Origin: Streptomyces paludis
GTDB taxonomy: Bacteria; Actinomycetota; Actinomycetes; Streptomycetales; Streptomycetaceae
Assembly (NCBI RefSeq): GCF_003344965.1
Contig: NZ_CP031194.1
Location: forward strand, 3,844,001 to 3,908,000
DNA: 64,000 nt
Direction of reading: 5' to 3'
Shown: piece by piece, positions 38,919 to 48,145 of the stretch
How positions within the stretch are numbered: position 1 is the stretch's first letter
How the letters are laid out: the number at the start of each line of letters is the position of its first letter
Made by a program: the position numbers and the translations under genes
Notes under the pieces: model-generated
The model's database searches: none
What the model was told of the DNA's origin: nothing
The model's input: only the letters and a program-made list of their open reading frames with translations

Positions 38919-39508
38919 CACGGCCGGCAGTCGCCGGCCGGATTCGCCGGACGCGCCGGACGCGCCGAATACGCCGGACGACCCCTGAGCCGTACGTCAG
39001 GACCACGCCACGCGGGCGCGAGACGCTGGCGGCGATGCACCGGCTTCTGACCGCCAACGGAGCGGAGATCACGAGAGCGGACACCAAAGCCGCCGTCCTG
39101 CTGGGCTTTATGGGCGCGGTCCTGGGGGCGTTCGTCACCCTCACCCGCGACAACGCCACCGCTCGCGGCCCGGTATCCGCGACAGAAGAGGCACTGTGGT
39201 GGAGCGCCACCCTCACCGCCCTGCTGGCCGTCGTCTGCTTCGTGTGCGCCCTCACTCCGAGACGACGGGACCGGACGAACGGTCTCTCCGCCACCCCCTT
39301 CTACTTCCAGCACGTGACCCCGGAACTGGACAACGAACGCCTGACCCGCGCTTTCGAGCGCACCGCCCACGATCCGACGGGCCCGCTGCTGGCGGCCGTA
39401 CAACGGACCAGCGCGATCGTCAGAACCAAATACCGCTGGATAGAGGCGGGCGTGGCGCTCCTGCTGATAGCGCTCCCCTTACTGACAACAGCGCTGCACC
39501 CAACCTGA
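38915..39508 (+). CDS. Pycsar effector-like membrane protein (PycTM/DUF5706 type)
   Basis: The 197-residue product opens with a basic Arg-rich tail. EITRADTKAAVLLGFMGAVL (residues 52-71) matches the ADTKA-LL core of the Pycsar transmembrane effector family. A second helix follows (WWSATLTALLAVVCFVCAL), then a cytoplasmic helical segment and RTKYRWIEAGVALLLIALPL near the C-terminus. In Pycsar defence, cyclic CMP or UMP made by a class III cyclase triggers PycTM to damage the inner membrane and stop phage growth. The same operon carries a class III cyclase. A TTA codon at 39479-39481 suggests bldA control. Last gene of the operon; a strong terminator follows. Confidence 0.75.
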   Translation: MTRPAVAGRIRRTRRTRRIRRTTPEPYVRTTPRGRETLAAMHRLLTANGAEITRADTKAAVLLGFMGAVLGAFVTLTRDNATARGPVSATEEALWWSATLTALLAVVCFVCALTPRRRDRTNGLSATPFYFQHVTPELDNERLTRAFERTAHDPTGPLLAAVQRTSAIVRTKYRWIEAGVALLLIALPLLTTALHPT

Positions 39509-39619
39509 GACGACGAAGCGGCCGCCGTCGGCACTCGCCGCACGACTGAGTCAAGATCAGTACGACCACCCCAGCCGGCAGGCGAACGCCACGGCCCACC
39601 GACAGCCGCCGCCGACGGA

Positions 39620-39661
39620 ACGTCGAAGGCCCCCGCTGCGAGCAGCGGGGGCCTTCGACGT
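39620..39661. terminator. Bidirectional terminator after the Pycsar-like operon
   Basis: A perfect 19-bp stem (39620-39638 and 39643-39661, core AAGGCCCCCGCTG) with a 4-nt loop separates the PycTM-like gene from the leftward tRNA-Ser. Confidence 0.9.
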
Positions 39662-39682
39662 ATTGCCCGGTGAGAGCAATGG

Positions 39683-39767
39683 CGGAGGATACGAGATTCG
39701 AACTCGTGAGGGGTTGCCCCCAACACGCTTTCCAAGCGTGCGCCCTAGGCCACTAGGCGAATCCTCC
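39683..39767 (-). tRNA. tRNA-Ser (anticodon GGA)
   Basis: The 85-nt class II tRNA read leftward has a 7-bp acceptor stem GGAGGAT/ATCCTCC, discriminator G, anticodon loop CTTGGAAAG, an extended variable arm (TTGGGGGCAACCCC) and a TTCGAAT T-loop. CCA is not encoded. Confidence 0.95.
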
Positions 39768-39837
39768 GCGGCAAACAATACAAGACTCGGGGGAGTGCTC
39801 GCGAACTCGTTCGTGGGGGTGGGGATCGGGTACTGTG

Positions 39838-39935
39838 TGCGGAGCCCCTCACGTGGCGCTATCTGACTGAACTCCCCCAGGGCCGGAAGGCAGCAAGGGT
39901 AGGTTGGCTCTGGCGGGTGCGTGGGGGGCGCTTGC
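39838..39935 (+). ncRNA. ffs: Signal recognition particle RNA (small SRP RNA)
   Basis: The conserved apical loop GGCCGGAAGGCAGCAAGGGT (39881-39900) matches the SRP54-binding GGAAG...AGCA hairpin. GCCCCTCACG (39844-39853) pairs with CGTGGGGGGC (39920-39929) to close the rod. A TACTGT (39831-39836) resembles a -10 box just upstream. The location directly before dnaX is where Streptomyces keeps this gene. Ends are approximate. Confidence 0.88.
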
Positions 39936-39989
39936 GTGTGGGGTGGTCTTACGGGCGCGATGTCCGAGGGGGCCGATATCGTCGTAGGT

Positions 39990-42392
39990 GTGTCGTCCCT
40001 TGCGCTGTACCGCCGTTATCGCCCCGAGTCATTCGCCGAGGTCATCGGGCAGGAGCATGTCACTGACCCGTTGCAGCAGGCCCTGCGGAACAACCGGGTC
40101 AATCACGCGTACCTGTTCAGCGGGCCGCGCGGCTGCGGGAAGACGACCAGCGCGCGCATCCTCGCCCGCTGTCTGAACTGTGAGCAGGGGCCGACGCCGA
40201 CGCCGTGCGGGACGTGCCAGTCCTGTCAGGACCTGGCGCGGAACGGGCCGGGGTCGATCGATGTCATCGAGATCGACGCCGCTTCGCACGGTGGCGTGGA
40301 CGACGCGCGTGATCTTCGGGAGAAGGCGTTCTTCGGGCCGGCGAGCAGTCGTTACAAGATCTACATCATCGACGAGGCCCACATGGTCACCTCGGCGGGG
40401 TTCAACGCCCTGCTGAAGGTGGTCGAGGAGCCGCCGGAGCATCTGAAGTTCATCTTCGCGACGACCGAGCCCGAGAAGGTCATCGGCACGATCCGGTCGC
40501 GTACGCACCACTATCCGTTCCGCCTGGTGCCGCCCGGGACGCTGCGGGAGTATCTCGCCGAGGTGTGCGCCAAGGAGGGGACCTCGGTCGAGGACGGGGT
40601 GCTGCCGCTGGTCGTACGGGCCGGCGCGGGGTCCGTACGTGACTCGATGTCCGTCATGGACCAGCTCCTCGCCAGTACGGCCGACGCGGGTGTGACGTAC
40701 GCCATGGCGACGTCCTTGCTCGGTTATACGGACGGATCGCTGCTCGACGCCGTGGTGGACGCGTTCGCGGCGGGTGACGGGGCCGCCGCGTTCGATGTGG
40801 TGGACCAGGTCATCGAGGGCGGGAACGACCCCCGGCGGTTCGTCGCCGACCTGCTGGAGCGCCTGCGCGACCTGGTTATTCTCGCCGCCGTACCGGACGC
40901 CGGGGAGAAGGGGCTCATCGACGCGCCCGCCGATGTCGTCGAGCGGATGACCGCCCAGGCGTCGGTCTTCGGCGCGGCCGAGCTGAGCCGGGCGGCCGAT
41001 CTCGTCAACACGGGGCTGACGGAGATGCGTGGCGCCACCTCGCCCCGGCTCCAGCTGGAGCTGATCTGCGCGCGCGTGCTGCTGCCCGCCGCCTTCGACG
41101 ACGAGCGCTCCGTCCAGGCGCGGCTCGACCGGCTGGAGCGGGGGGCGGCGGCAGCCGCCACGACCGCCGGGGCCGTGTTCTCCGGCGGGCCGGTGGTAGG
41201 GCCGCATCCCGGGCCCGCAGCCGGGGCTGGGTACGCGCCCGCGCCTCCGCCCGGGCTCGCCATGGCGTACGTACCCGAGCCCGGAGCGCACGGGCCTGTG
41301 CACGGGCCCCCGGTGCACGAAGCTCCTGTCCGCGAGCCCGTCGCGGCCGCGGCCCCTCCGGTCGCCGCCCCCGCGCCCGTGCACGCCCCCGCTCCCGCTC
41401 CCGTCGAGCCCCAGCGGCAGCCCGGTGCCTGGCCCGGCGCCGCGGCGCCCGGAGAAGGAGGCGCCGCCCGGCGGCCCGGTGGCTGGCCGACCGCCGTGGC
41501 GCCCGGTCAGGGCGCGGCGCCGGCGCCCGCGCCCGTACAGGCCGCACCGGCTTCGGCCGCGCCCGCCGCCCCACCCGCCGCCGGGCCCGCGCCCGCCGCG
41601 CCCGGTGGGCCGGCGATGGCCCAGGGCGCCGGGCAGGTGCGGCACATGTGGCCCGACATCCTGGAGGCCGTCAAGAACCGCCGGCGCTTCACCTGGATCC
41701 TGCTCAGCCAGAACGCGCAGGTGGCGGGGTTCGACGGGACGACGCTCCAGGTCGGCTTCATCAACGCCGGCGCCCGCGACAACTTCACGAGCAGCGGCAG
41801 CGAGGCGGTGCTCAAGCAGGCGCTCTCCGAGCAGTTCCACGTGCAGTGGAAGATCGAGGCGATCGTCGACCCCTCGGGCGGCACCCCGCCGCCCGCCACC
41901 CCCGGCGGCCCCGGAAACGGCGGCCCCGGTGGCGGCGGGTACGGCAGTGGCGGCGGGTACGGCGGCGGCACCAGCGGCGGCGGATACGGGACCGGGAACG
42001 GCGGAGGTTACGGCGGCGCTCCCGCCACCCCGGCCGCCCCCGCCACCCCCGGCTTCGCGCCGAACTCCGCCCCGGCCCCCGCCCAAGCGCCCCGGCCCGC
42101 CGGCCTCGGCGGCCCCGCCGGAGCCGGGCAGCGCCCGTCGGCCCCCTCCGCCGGTCCCGGCCCCGGGGGCCGCTCCGACGCGCCCGGCGGCGGTAGCGGT
42201 AGCGGGGGAGGCGGCGGGGGAGGCGGCGGTGGCGGCAGGACCGACGCGCACGTCCCGCCGCACACCGTGGCCCCGGAGGACGACACCCCGGAGGAGGACG
42301 ATCCGGATCTCGTCGACTCCGCGCTCTCCGGCCACGAACTCATCGTCCGAGAGCTGGGAGCCACGGTTGTGGAGGAATACACGAACGAGTAG
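39990..42392 (+). CDS. dnaX: DNA polymerase III subunit gamma/tau
   Basis: The 800-residue clamp-loader ATPase starts [21 protein letters not shown]-loop [19 protein letters not shown], zinc-site cysteines ([14 protein letters not shown]), Walker [11 protein letters not shown] and sensor 1 [12 protein letters not shown] are all present. Domains I-III span about residues 1-370. A long Ala/Pro-rich linker follows, then a conserved fold ([20 protein letters not shown]), a Gly-rich repeat region with a Gly run and an acidic C-terminus ([19 protein letters not shown]). GTG 39990 is the conserved family start; in-frame ATG 39960 is an alternative. Neither has a clear ribosome-binding site. Confidence 0.96.
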   Translation: MSSLALYRRYRPESFAEVIGQEHVTDPLQQALRNNRVNHAYLFSGPRGCGKTTSARILARCLNCEQGPTPTPCGTCQSCQDLARNGPGSIDVIEIDAASHGGVDDARDLREKAFFGPASSRYKIYIIDEAHMVTSAGFNALLKVVEEPPEHLKFIFATTEPEKVIGTIRSRTHHYPFRLVPPGTLREYLAEVCAKEGTSVEDGVLPLVVRAGAGSVRDSMSVMDQLLASTADAGVTYAMATSLLGYTDGSLLDAVVDAFAAGDGAAAFDVVDQVIEGGNDPRRFVADLLERLRDLVILAAVPDAGEKGLIDAPADVVERMTAQASVFGAAELSRAADLVNTGLTEMRGATSPRLQLELICARVLLPAAFDDERSVQARLDRLERGAAAAATTAGAVFSGGPVVGPHPGPAAGAGYAPAPPPGLAMAYVPEPGAHGPVHGPPVHEAPVREPVAAAAPPVAAPAPVHAPAPAPVEPQRQPGAWPGAAAPGEGGAARRPGGWPTAVAPGQGAAPAPAPVQAAPASAAPAAPPAAGPAPAAPGGPAMAQGAGQVRHMWPDILEAVKNRRRFTWILLSQNAQVAGFDGTTLQVGFINAGARDNFTSSGSEAVLKQALSEQFHVQWKIEAIVDPSGGTPPPATPGGPGNGGPGGGGYGSGGGYGGGTSGGGYGTGNGGGYGGAPATPAAPATPGFAPNSAPAPAQAPRPAGLGGPAGAGQRPSAPSAGPGPGGRSDAPGGGSGSGGGGGGGGGGGRTDAHVPPHTVAPEDDTPEEDDPDLVDSALSGHELIVRELGATVVEEYTNE

Positions 42393-42462
42393 CCGGCCCC
42401 TTTTCGGAGTCCCGTCCAAGGCCCGGCCATGGCCCGTACGCGGACGGCCGCCCCGTCCGGGC

Positions 42463-42476
42463 TAGGCTGCCTCCCG
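42463..42476 (+). promoter_or_regulatory. Leaderless promoter of purD
   Basis: TAGGCT (42463-42468) lies exactly 7 nt before the purD GTG at 42476 and no Shine-Dalgarno is present, so transcription probably starts at the GTG itself. Confidence 0.6.
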
Positions 42477-43768
42477 TGAAGGTCCTTGTCATCGGCGGCG
42501 GCGCCCGCGAACACGCCCTGTGCCGCTCTCTGTCCCTCGACCCCCAGGTCACCGCTCTGCACTGCGCCCCCGGCAACGCCGGGATCGCCGAGGTGGCCGA
42601 GCTGCACCCGGTGGACGCGCTGGACGGCGCGGCCGTGGCCCGGCTCGCCACCGAGCTGGAGGCCGGTCTCGTCGTCGTCGGACCCGAGGCGCCGCTGGTC
42701 GCGGGGGTCGCCGACGCCGTACGGGCCGCGGGCATCCCCTGCTTCGGCCCGTCCCGCGAGGCGGCGGAGCTGGAGGGCTCCAAGGCGTTCGCGAAGGACG
42801 TGATGGCCGGGGCGAACGTCCCGACGGCCCGCAGTTACGTCTGCACCACGCCCGAGCAGATCGACGACGCGCTCGACGCCTTCGGCCCGCCCTACGTCGT
42901 CAAGGACGACGGGCTCGCCGCCGGCAAGGGCGTCGTCGTCACCCCCGACCTCGCCGCCGCCCGCGCGCACGCCCTCGCCTGCGGCGGCCGTGTTGTCATC
43001 GAGGAGTTCCTCGACGGCCCCGAGGTCTCCCTCTTCGCCATCACCGACGGCGAGACCGTCCTCCCGCTCCAGCCCGCGCAGGACTTCAAGCGCGCGCTCG
43101 ACAACGACGAGGGCCCCAACACCGGCGGCATGGGCGCGTACTCCCCGCTGCCGTGGGCCGATCCCAAGCTGGTCGACGAGGTCATGGAGACCGTCCTCCA
43201 GCCGACGGTGGACGAACTGCGCCGCCGCGGCACGCCCTTCTCCGGGCTGCTGTACGCGGGCCTCGCGATCACCGGCCGGGGCGTACGGGTCATCGAGTTC
43301 AACGCGCGCTTCGGCGACCCCGAGACCCAGGTCGTCCTGGCCCGGCTCAAGACCCCGCTGGCCGGTGTCCTGCTGGCCGCCGCCGAGGGCGACCTCGCCG
43401 CGCTGCCCCCGCTGACCTGGCGCGACGACGCCGCGGTCACCGTCGTCATCGCCTCGTACAACTACCCGGACACGCCGCGTACCGGCGACCCGATCGAGGG
43501 GCTCGACGCGGTCGCGGCACAGGATGGACCCGACGCGTACGTCCTGCACGCCGGCACCCGCCTGGACGGCGGGACCGGTGCCGACGGCGGCGGTACGGTC
43601 CTGAGCGCGGGCGGCCGTGTGCTGTCCGTGACGGCGACCGGCAAGGACCTGACACAGGCCCGCGAGCGCGCCTACACCGCGCTCGGCCGTATCCGGCTGG
43701 ACGGCTCCCAGCACCGTACGGACATCGCCCGGGCGGCGGCGGAGGCCGCGGGCGCGGCGGGGGCCTGA
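42476..43768 (+). CDS. purD: Phosphoribosylamine-glycine ligase (GARS)
   Basis: This 430-residue ATP-grasp enzyme begins [19 protein letters not shown] and contains [18 protein letters not shown] (ATP-binding lysine region), [31 protein letters not shown] and [17 protein letters not shown] (metal-binding Glu/Asn). It joins phosphoribosylamine and glycine in the second step of purine synthesis. It probably has its own leaderless promoter and ends before a strong terminator. Third-position GC is high throughout, as for the other core genes here. Confidence 0.97.
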   Translation: MKVLVIGGGAREHALCRSLSLDPQVTALHCAPGNAGIAEVAELHPVDALDGAAVARLATELEAGLVVVGPEAPLVAGVADAVRAAGIPCFGPSREAAELEGSKAFAKDVMAGANVPTARSYVCTTPEQIDDALDAFGPPYVVKDDGLAAGKGVVVTPDLAAARAHALACGGRVVIEEFLDGPEVSLFAITDGETVLPLQPAQDFKRALDNDEGPNTGGMGAYSPLPWADPKLVDEVMETVLQPTVDELRRRGTPFSGLLYAGLAITGRGVRVIEFNARFGDPETQVVLARLKTPLAGVLLAAAEGDLAALPPLTWRDDAAVTVVIASYNYPDTPRTGDPIEGLDAVAAQDGPDAYVLHAGTRLDGGTGADGGGTVLSAGGRVLSVTATGKDLTQARERAYTALGRIRLDGSQHRTDIARAAAEAAGAAGA

Positions 43769-43772
43769 CGTA

Positions 43773-43810
43773 CGCGGACACGACCCGCGGACACGACCCA
43801 CGGACACGAA
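43773..43810 (+). repeat. Three tandem 13-bp repeats after purD
   Basis: CGCGGACACGACC occurs twice in tandem (43773-43785, 43786-43798), followed by a degenerate third copy to 43810. It lies between the purD stop and its terminator. The whole gap 43769-44088 is otherwise without a recognisable gene. Confidence 0.8.
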
Positions 43811-43821
43811 GACAGGCACCA

Positions 43822-43864
43822 CATGGCACTGGGCCGGGCGTTGATCGCCCGGCCCGGTGCCATG
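43822..43864 (+). terminator. purD terminator
   Basis: A 19-bp stem (43822-43840 and 43846-43864, core GGGCCGGGCG) with loop TTGAT and one G-U pair. No U-tract follows. The rest of the 43769-44088 gap holds only the 13-bp repeats and the promoter region of the next gene. Confidence 0.9.
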
Positions 43865-44088
43865 TCCGGTTACGGGTGGGACCATCCCGGCCCGCCGCGT
43901 CAGCAGCTTTGACCAGAGCCATTCCATCGGGTGACGGTTGGGCCATCCGGATGACGGGTCTCCAGGGCCCAACTAGGGTGCGGCGCAAGCGTTCCGGCAC
44001 TTGGCCCACCGGCATTGCGATGTCAGTGGCGGGTGCCACAGTGGGGGAGTGAGCAACACAGCCGCACGGCAGAGGGGGTGAGGTCCAC

Positions 44089-45990
44089 ATGTCCGGTTCC
44101 AGCTCTGGTTCCAGCTCCAGTACGGGTTTCAGCTCGGGCGCCGGCCCGGATTCGGGCTCCGGCTTCGGGCCCGGCTCCGGTCCGGGCTCCGGGCCCGGTC
44201 CCGGCATGGGCGACGGGATGGGGGCCCAGGGGGCCCGCGTCCGGGCGCTCGCCGTGCTGCGCGTACGGGGCAGGGCGCTGGCCGTGGCCCTGCTGCCCGC
44301 CGCCGTCGCCGTCGTGCTCCTGGCCGGTGGGGTCACCGGCCATCTCCGGGGCGGGGGCTGGGACGCGGCGCGCTGGGGAGTGACGGCCCTCGCGGTGGTC
44401 GTGCTGTTGCTGGCCGCCGCCGTCGCCGCCGTGGTGACCCGCGCCGAGCCGGCCCTCAGTCCGACCGTCCCGGTGGTGGAGAAGTCCGCGCCGGATCTCT
44501 ACCGGCTGGTGCGCGACCTCGCGGAGCGCCTCGATGTGCCCGCGCCCTCCGCGATAGCCCTGACGCCGGACTGCGACAGCTGGCTGGAGGACCGCACCCA
44601 CCCGGCACATGCGCAGGGGCAGTCGCAGGCACAGGGGCACGCACAAGGACTGCGAAAGACGCACAGCCACGGCCCGGCCGCACGCGCGGGCGGCGCCGCC
44701 ACCGCGCCCGTCCTCGTGATCGGATCGCCTTTCCTGTGGTGGATGCGCGTCGCCGAGTTGCGCGCCGTGCTCGCTCCGGTCGTCGCCGGTACGGGGGCCG
44801 CCGCGCACCCGGACATAGCCGCGGCCCGGCGTTTCGTACGGGGGCTCGACGCGGCGGTCGCCGTCGCGGCGCGTCCCGGGCAGGGCTGGATACGGGCCGG
44901 CGCGCTCGGCGCGGTCGGCCGGGTGGCCCGCGTCCTGCTGCGCGCGTGCGGTGAGCACGCCGCGCTGATGGAGCGCGGGGTGGCGGCGGCGGCGTCCGAG
45001 CGCGCGCAGACGGTGGACTACGGCCTGCGGATCGTCGCGCAGGAGCAGGTGGGCCTGGCGTACGCGGGCTGGGACCGGCTGCTCACCCGGGTCGCGCTGC
45101 CCGCCTGGCGGATGGGCCGCTGGCCGGCCCGCCTGGACGCCGGGGTGGTCTCGGCGCTGACCGAGCTGTCCCGCCGAGACCGCCTCGCCGAGGGCTTCGC
45201 CACCCGGCTTGGTGAGCGTCCGGCCTGCGATCTGCTCGAAGAGCCCGGCGCGGTCGACGAGGCGGCCTCCCTGCTGGCCGCCCGCCTCTTCCACGGCGGC
45301 CCGGCCGCCGCCGGCCCCGACTGGTCGCCGGTGGACTGGCAGCAGTATCCGGAGGAGGTCGTGGACCGCAAGTGGCGTACGGAAGCGGCCCGGCTGCACC
45401 GCGTCCTGGACGGCATGGGGGTACGACGCGGAGCCGGCCCCGCCCCGGGCCCCGACGGCGCCGCCCCGGACACGCACCCCGACCCCGGCCCCGACCCCGG
45501 ACCGAACCTGGCCCGCGTCCTGGACCACCTCGCCGCACCCAGCGGCAGCGATGGCGGCACAGGAGGCACAGGCGGCAGCGGTGGTGGTGGCGCCGGTGAC
45601 ATCGGTGACGCGCTGGCCGCCGCGATCAGCGCCGAGCTGGCCCGCGAGGCGGCGGCGGCCCCACGGGCCCCGGCGGAGGCGGCGGGCGATGCCCGCGCGC
45701 TCTGGGGCGGCGACCCGCTGCCCCTCTTCCCGCTCCAGCCGCCCCGTACCGGCCGGGAACTGCTCGCGGACCATGTCACGGCCATGGTCTGCTGCTCCGC
45801 CGTGGACACGGCGGGCGCCGCGCCCGGCCTCGACTGGCTGGACGGCCCCGCCCTCCTGGTCGACGGCGAACGCCGCGCCGAGCTGGGGGGTCGGGTCCTC
45901 AGCCTGGTCGAGGACGGCGACGCGGAGCCCCTCCGCGCCTGGCTCACCACGCTGGGAGTCCGCCCGGAGAAGCCGGTACGCCTGGTCTGA
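44089..45990 (+). CDS. Membrane protein with degenerate M48-peptidase-like domain
   Basis: This 633-residue protein has a Gly/Ser-rich N-terminus (1-50), two membrane helices (ALAVALLPAAVAVVLLAGG; VTALAVVVLLLAAAVAAVV) and a domain laid out like M48 peptidases: ERLDVPAPSAIALTPDCDSW, then VLVIGSPFLWWMRVAELRAV. Where HEXXH should follow (LRAVLAHELAH-type), it reads LRAVLAPVVAG, so the zinc motif is absent and it is probably not a protease. A conserved neighbour between purD and purC in streptomycetes. Function unknown. Low-complexity Pro/Gly inserts (residues 450-500) interrupt the C-terminal half. GAGG precedes ATG 44089. Confidence 0.6.
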   Translation: MSGSSSGSSSSTGFSSGAGPDSGSGFGPGSGPGSGPGPGMGDGMGAQGARVRALAVLRVRGRALAVALLPAAVAVVLLAGGVTGHLRGGGWDAARWGVTALAVVVLLLAAAVAAVVTRAEPALSPTVPVVEKSAPDLYRLVRDLAERLDVPAPSAIALTPDCDSWLEDRTHPAHAQGQSQAQGHAQGLRKTHSHGPAARAGGAATAPVLVIGSPFLWWMRVAELRAVLAPVVAGTGAAAHPDIAAARRFVRGLDAAVAVAARPGQGWIRAGALGAVGRVARVLLRACGEHAALMERGVAAAASERAQTVDYGLRIVAQEQVGLAYAGWDRLLTRVALPAWRMGRWPARLDAGVVSALTELSRRDRLAEGFATRLGERPACDLLEEPGAVDEAASLLAARLFHGGPAAAGPDWSPVDWQQYPEEVVDRKWRTEAARLHRVLDGMGVRRGAGPAPGPDGAAPDTHPDPGPDPGPNLARVLDHLAAPSGSDGGTGGTGGSGGGGAGDIGDALAAAISAELAREAAAAPRAPAEAAGDARALWGGDPLPLFPLQPPRTGRELLADHVTAMVCCSAVDTAGAAPGLDWLDGPALLVDGERRAELGGRVLSLVEDGDAEPLRAWLTTLGVRPEKPVRLV

Positions 45991-46048
45991 CCCGGTAGGG
46001 CGCGACCCGGCGGCACCGCCCTGGCAGCACCCCGACCCGGCAGCCCCC

Positions 46049-46121
46049 GCCACCCGCCTGCCCGCCACCCGGCCACCGCCACCCGCCTGCCCGCCACCCG
46101 TCCGCCCGCCACCCGGCCACC
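46049..46121. repeat. C-rich direct repeat array, G-quadruplex-prone on the minus strand
   Basis: A 29-bp unit starting GCCACCCGCCTGCCCGCCAC is followed by a second copy with a 15-bp insertion. The minus strand of 46090-46114 has four GGG runs spaced by 4-5 nt. The 468-bp gap 45991-46458 contains this array and the promoter region of the next gene, and no coding sequence I can support. Confidence 0.75.
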
Positions 46122-46458
46122 CCGACCGCCGGCCCCACGATCGGGTGACCGCCGTAACCCCGGACCCCCGCCATGTGAATCCCGCCACACCCCACCCCCT
46201 CTCCCGGGCGCTCTCGCCGGTCCTCGCCGCCCGGTATGACACCCGGCATCCGGATAGGGAGTCTTCCGTTTACTTCAATTCGCGACGAACGGTGACGGAT
46301 CGCGCGCGTTGTGTGATGTGCTGGAGTTCGGCGCCGGAATCAGGGTGCGTCGGCGGGCGGCCAAACGGTCGTATCACCGGCGCGTCGGCGCGTGAATCGA
46401 CCGTTGCATCAAGGGCCGTGCCACCCGGGGGCGCGGGGGCTCGGAGGAGGGGCGCAGC

Positions 46459-48042
46459 ATGGGGGCGGACCAGATCCGGCGGTGGGAGTCGGGCGCGCTC
46501 GCGCACGCGGTGAGCGACCCCTTCGGGCAGGGCCCACTGCCCTGGCTGCGCGGCAACGAGAACTACTTCGACGACACCGGCCATCTCGTGCCCTGGTACG
46601 CCGACCCCTACCTCGGCACCGGCGGCAGCACCGGCAGCACCAGGACCTCCCGCACAGGAACCAGCAGCAGCGGCAGCGGCGGCGGTGGTCTCCGTAACGC
46701 CGACGACGTGCGCCGTCAGATCAAGGGCTTCTCCTCCACCGGCGCCGCCGCGCCCGGCGAGGCCATCGACTTCCACATCACCGTCGACCCGCCCCAGCAG
46801 TTCTCCGTCGACATCTACCGGATCGGCCACTACGGCGGCGAGGGCGCCCGCAAGATCAGCACCGGCCCCCGGATCTCCGGCATCGTGCAGCCGCCGCCGC
46901 TCACCGCCGACCGTACGGTCTCGTGCCACAACTGGTGGCAGTCCTGGCGGCTCCAGATCCCCGAGCACTGGAAGCTCGGCGCCCATGTCGCCGTCCTCAC
47001 CACCGTCGACGGCTACCGCTCGCACGTCCCCTTCACCATCCGCGACAGCCGCCCCGCCGATCTGCTGCTCCTGCTCCCCGACATCACCTGGCAGGCGTAC
47101 AACCTCTACCCCGAGGACGGCCACACCGGCGCCAGCCTCTACCACGCCTGGGACGACGAGGGCCGGCTCCTCGGCGAGCAGGACGCCGCGTCGACCGTCT
47201 CCTTCGACCGCCCGTACGCGGGCGCCGGTCTGCCCCTCCACGTCGGCCACGCGTACGACTTCATCCGCTGGGCCGAGCGGTACGGCTACGACCTCGCCTA
47301 CGCCGACGCCCGCGATCTGCACGCCGGCCGCGTCGACCCCACCCGCTACCGCGGCCTGATCTTCCCCGGCCACGACGAGTACTGGTCCGTCCCCATGCGC
47401 CGTACGGTCGAGCAGGCGCGCGACCGCGGCACCTCCCTCGTCTTTCTCTCCGCCAACACCATGTACTGGCAAGTGGAGTTGGGCCCCTCCGCCTCCGGCG
47501 TCCCCGACCGGCTCCTCACCTGCCGCAAGCGCCGCCCGCCGCCCCGCGCGCCGCGGGCACCTCGTACGCCCCGGGCACCCCGCGCCCGCAGCGGTACGTA
47601 CGGCAGCGGCGGCCGGCCCGCCCTCTGGCGCGAGGTCGACCGGCCCGAGCAGCAGCTCCTCGGCATCCAGTACGCGGGCCGCGTCCCCGAGCCCAGCCCG
47701 ATGGTCGTACGGAACGTCGGCCACTGGCTCTGGGAGGCCACCGGCGCCGCCGAGGGGGACGAGATCGACGGACTGGTCGCCGGTGAGGCGGACCGTTACT
47801 TCCCGCGTACGGCGCTGCCCGAGCACGAGGAGCGCATCCTCCTCGCCCACTCCCCGTACCGCGACGGCGAGGGCGTCCGGCGCCACCAGGAGACCTCCCT
47901 CTACCGCGCCCCCTCCGGCGCGCTCGTCTTCGCGTCCGGCACCTTCGCCTGGTCCCCGGCGCTGGACCGCCCCGGCCATGTCGACGCCCGGATCCAGCGC
48001 GCCACCGCCAACCTCCTCGACCGGATCTGCAAACGCGACTGA
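46459..48042 (+). CDS. N,N-dimethylformamidase beta-subunit-like protein
   Basis: This 527-residue protein resembles the large subunit of N,N-dimethylformamidase. The N-terminal beta domain (FSVDIYRIGHYGGEGARKIS) is followed by the core domain (LLLLPDITWQAYNLYPEDG; YRGLIFPGHDEYWSVPMRRT; LVFLSANTMYWQVEL; VFASGTFAWSPALDRPGHVD). Its actual substrate in streptomycetes is unknown. Two low-complexity insertions stand out: Gly/Ser/Thr (about 54-77) and an Ala/Pro/Arg repeat PRAPRAPRTPRAPRARSG (about 358-375). GGAGGAGGGG gives a strong ribosome-binding site before ATG 46459. Confidence 0.78.
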   Translation: MGADQIRRWESGALAHAVSDPFGQGPLPWLRGNENYFDDTGHLVPWYADPYLGTGGSTGSTRTSRTGTSSSGSGGGGLRNADDVRRQIKGFSSTGAAAPGEAIDFHITVDPPQQFSVDIYRIGHYGGEGARKISTGPRISGIVQPPPLTADRTVSCHNWWQSWRLQIPEHWKLGAHVAVLTTVDGYRSHVPFTIRDSRPADLLLLLPDITWQAYNLYPEDGHTGASLYHAWDDEGRLLGEQDAASTVSFDRPYAGAGLPLHVGHAYDFIRWAERYGYDLAYADARDLHAGRVDPTRYRGLIFPGHDEYWSVPMRRTVEQARDRGTSLVFLSANTMYWQVELGPSASGVPDRLLTCRKRRPPPRAPRAPRTPRAPRARSGTYGSGGRPALWREVDRPEQQLLGIQYAGRVPEPSPMVVRNVGHWLWEATGAAEGDEIDGLVAGEADRYFPRTALPEHEERILLAHSPYRDGEGVRRHQETSLYRAPSGALVFASGTFAWSPALDRPGHVDARIQRATANLLDRICKRD

Positions 48043-48108
48043 GCGCCATCGGCAGGAGGCCGCCCCACCCCTGGCCACCGGTACTTCCGGCATACGGGAG
48101 AATCAACG

Positions 48109-48123
48109 CGATCTCTCAGATCG
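48109..48123 (+). promoter_or_regulatory. Inverted repeat in the purC leader
   Basis: CGATCT-CTC-AGATCG is a perfect 6-bp inverted repeat 22 bp upstream of the purC GTG and just before its ribosome-binding site, so it could be an operator or an mRNA hairpin. Confidence 0.4.
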
Positions 48124-48145
48124 GACAGAACCACGGGGAGGAACC

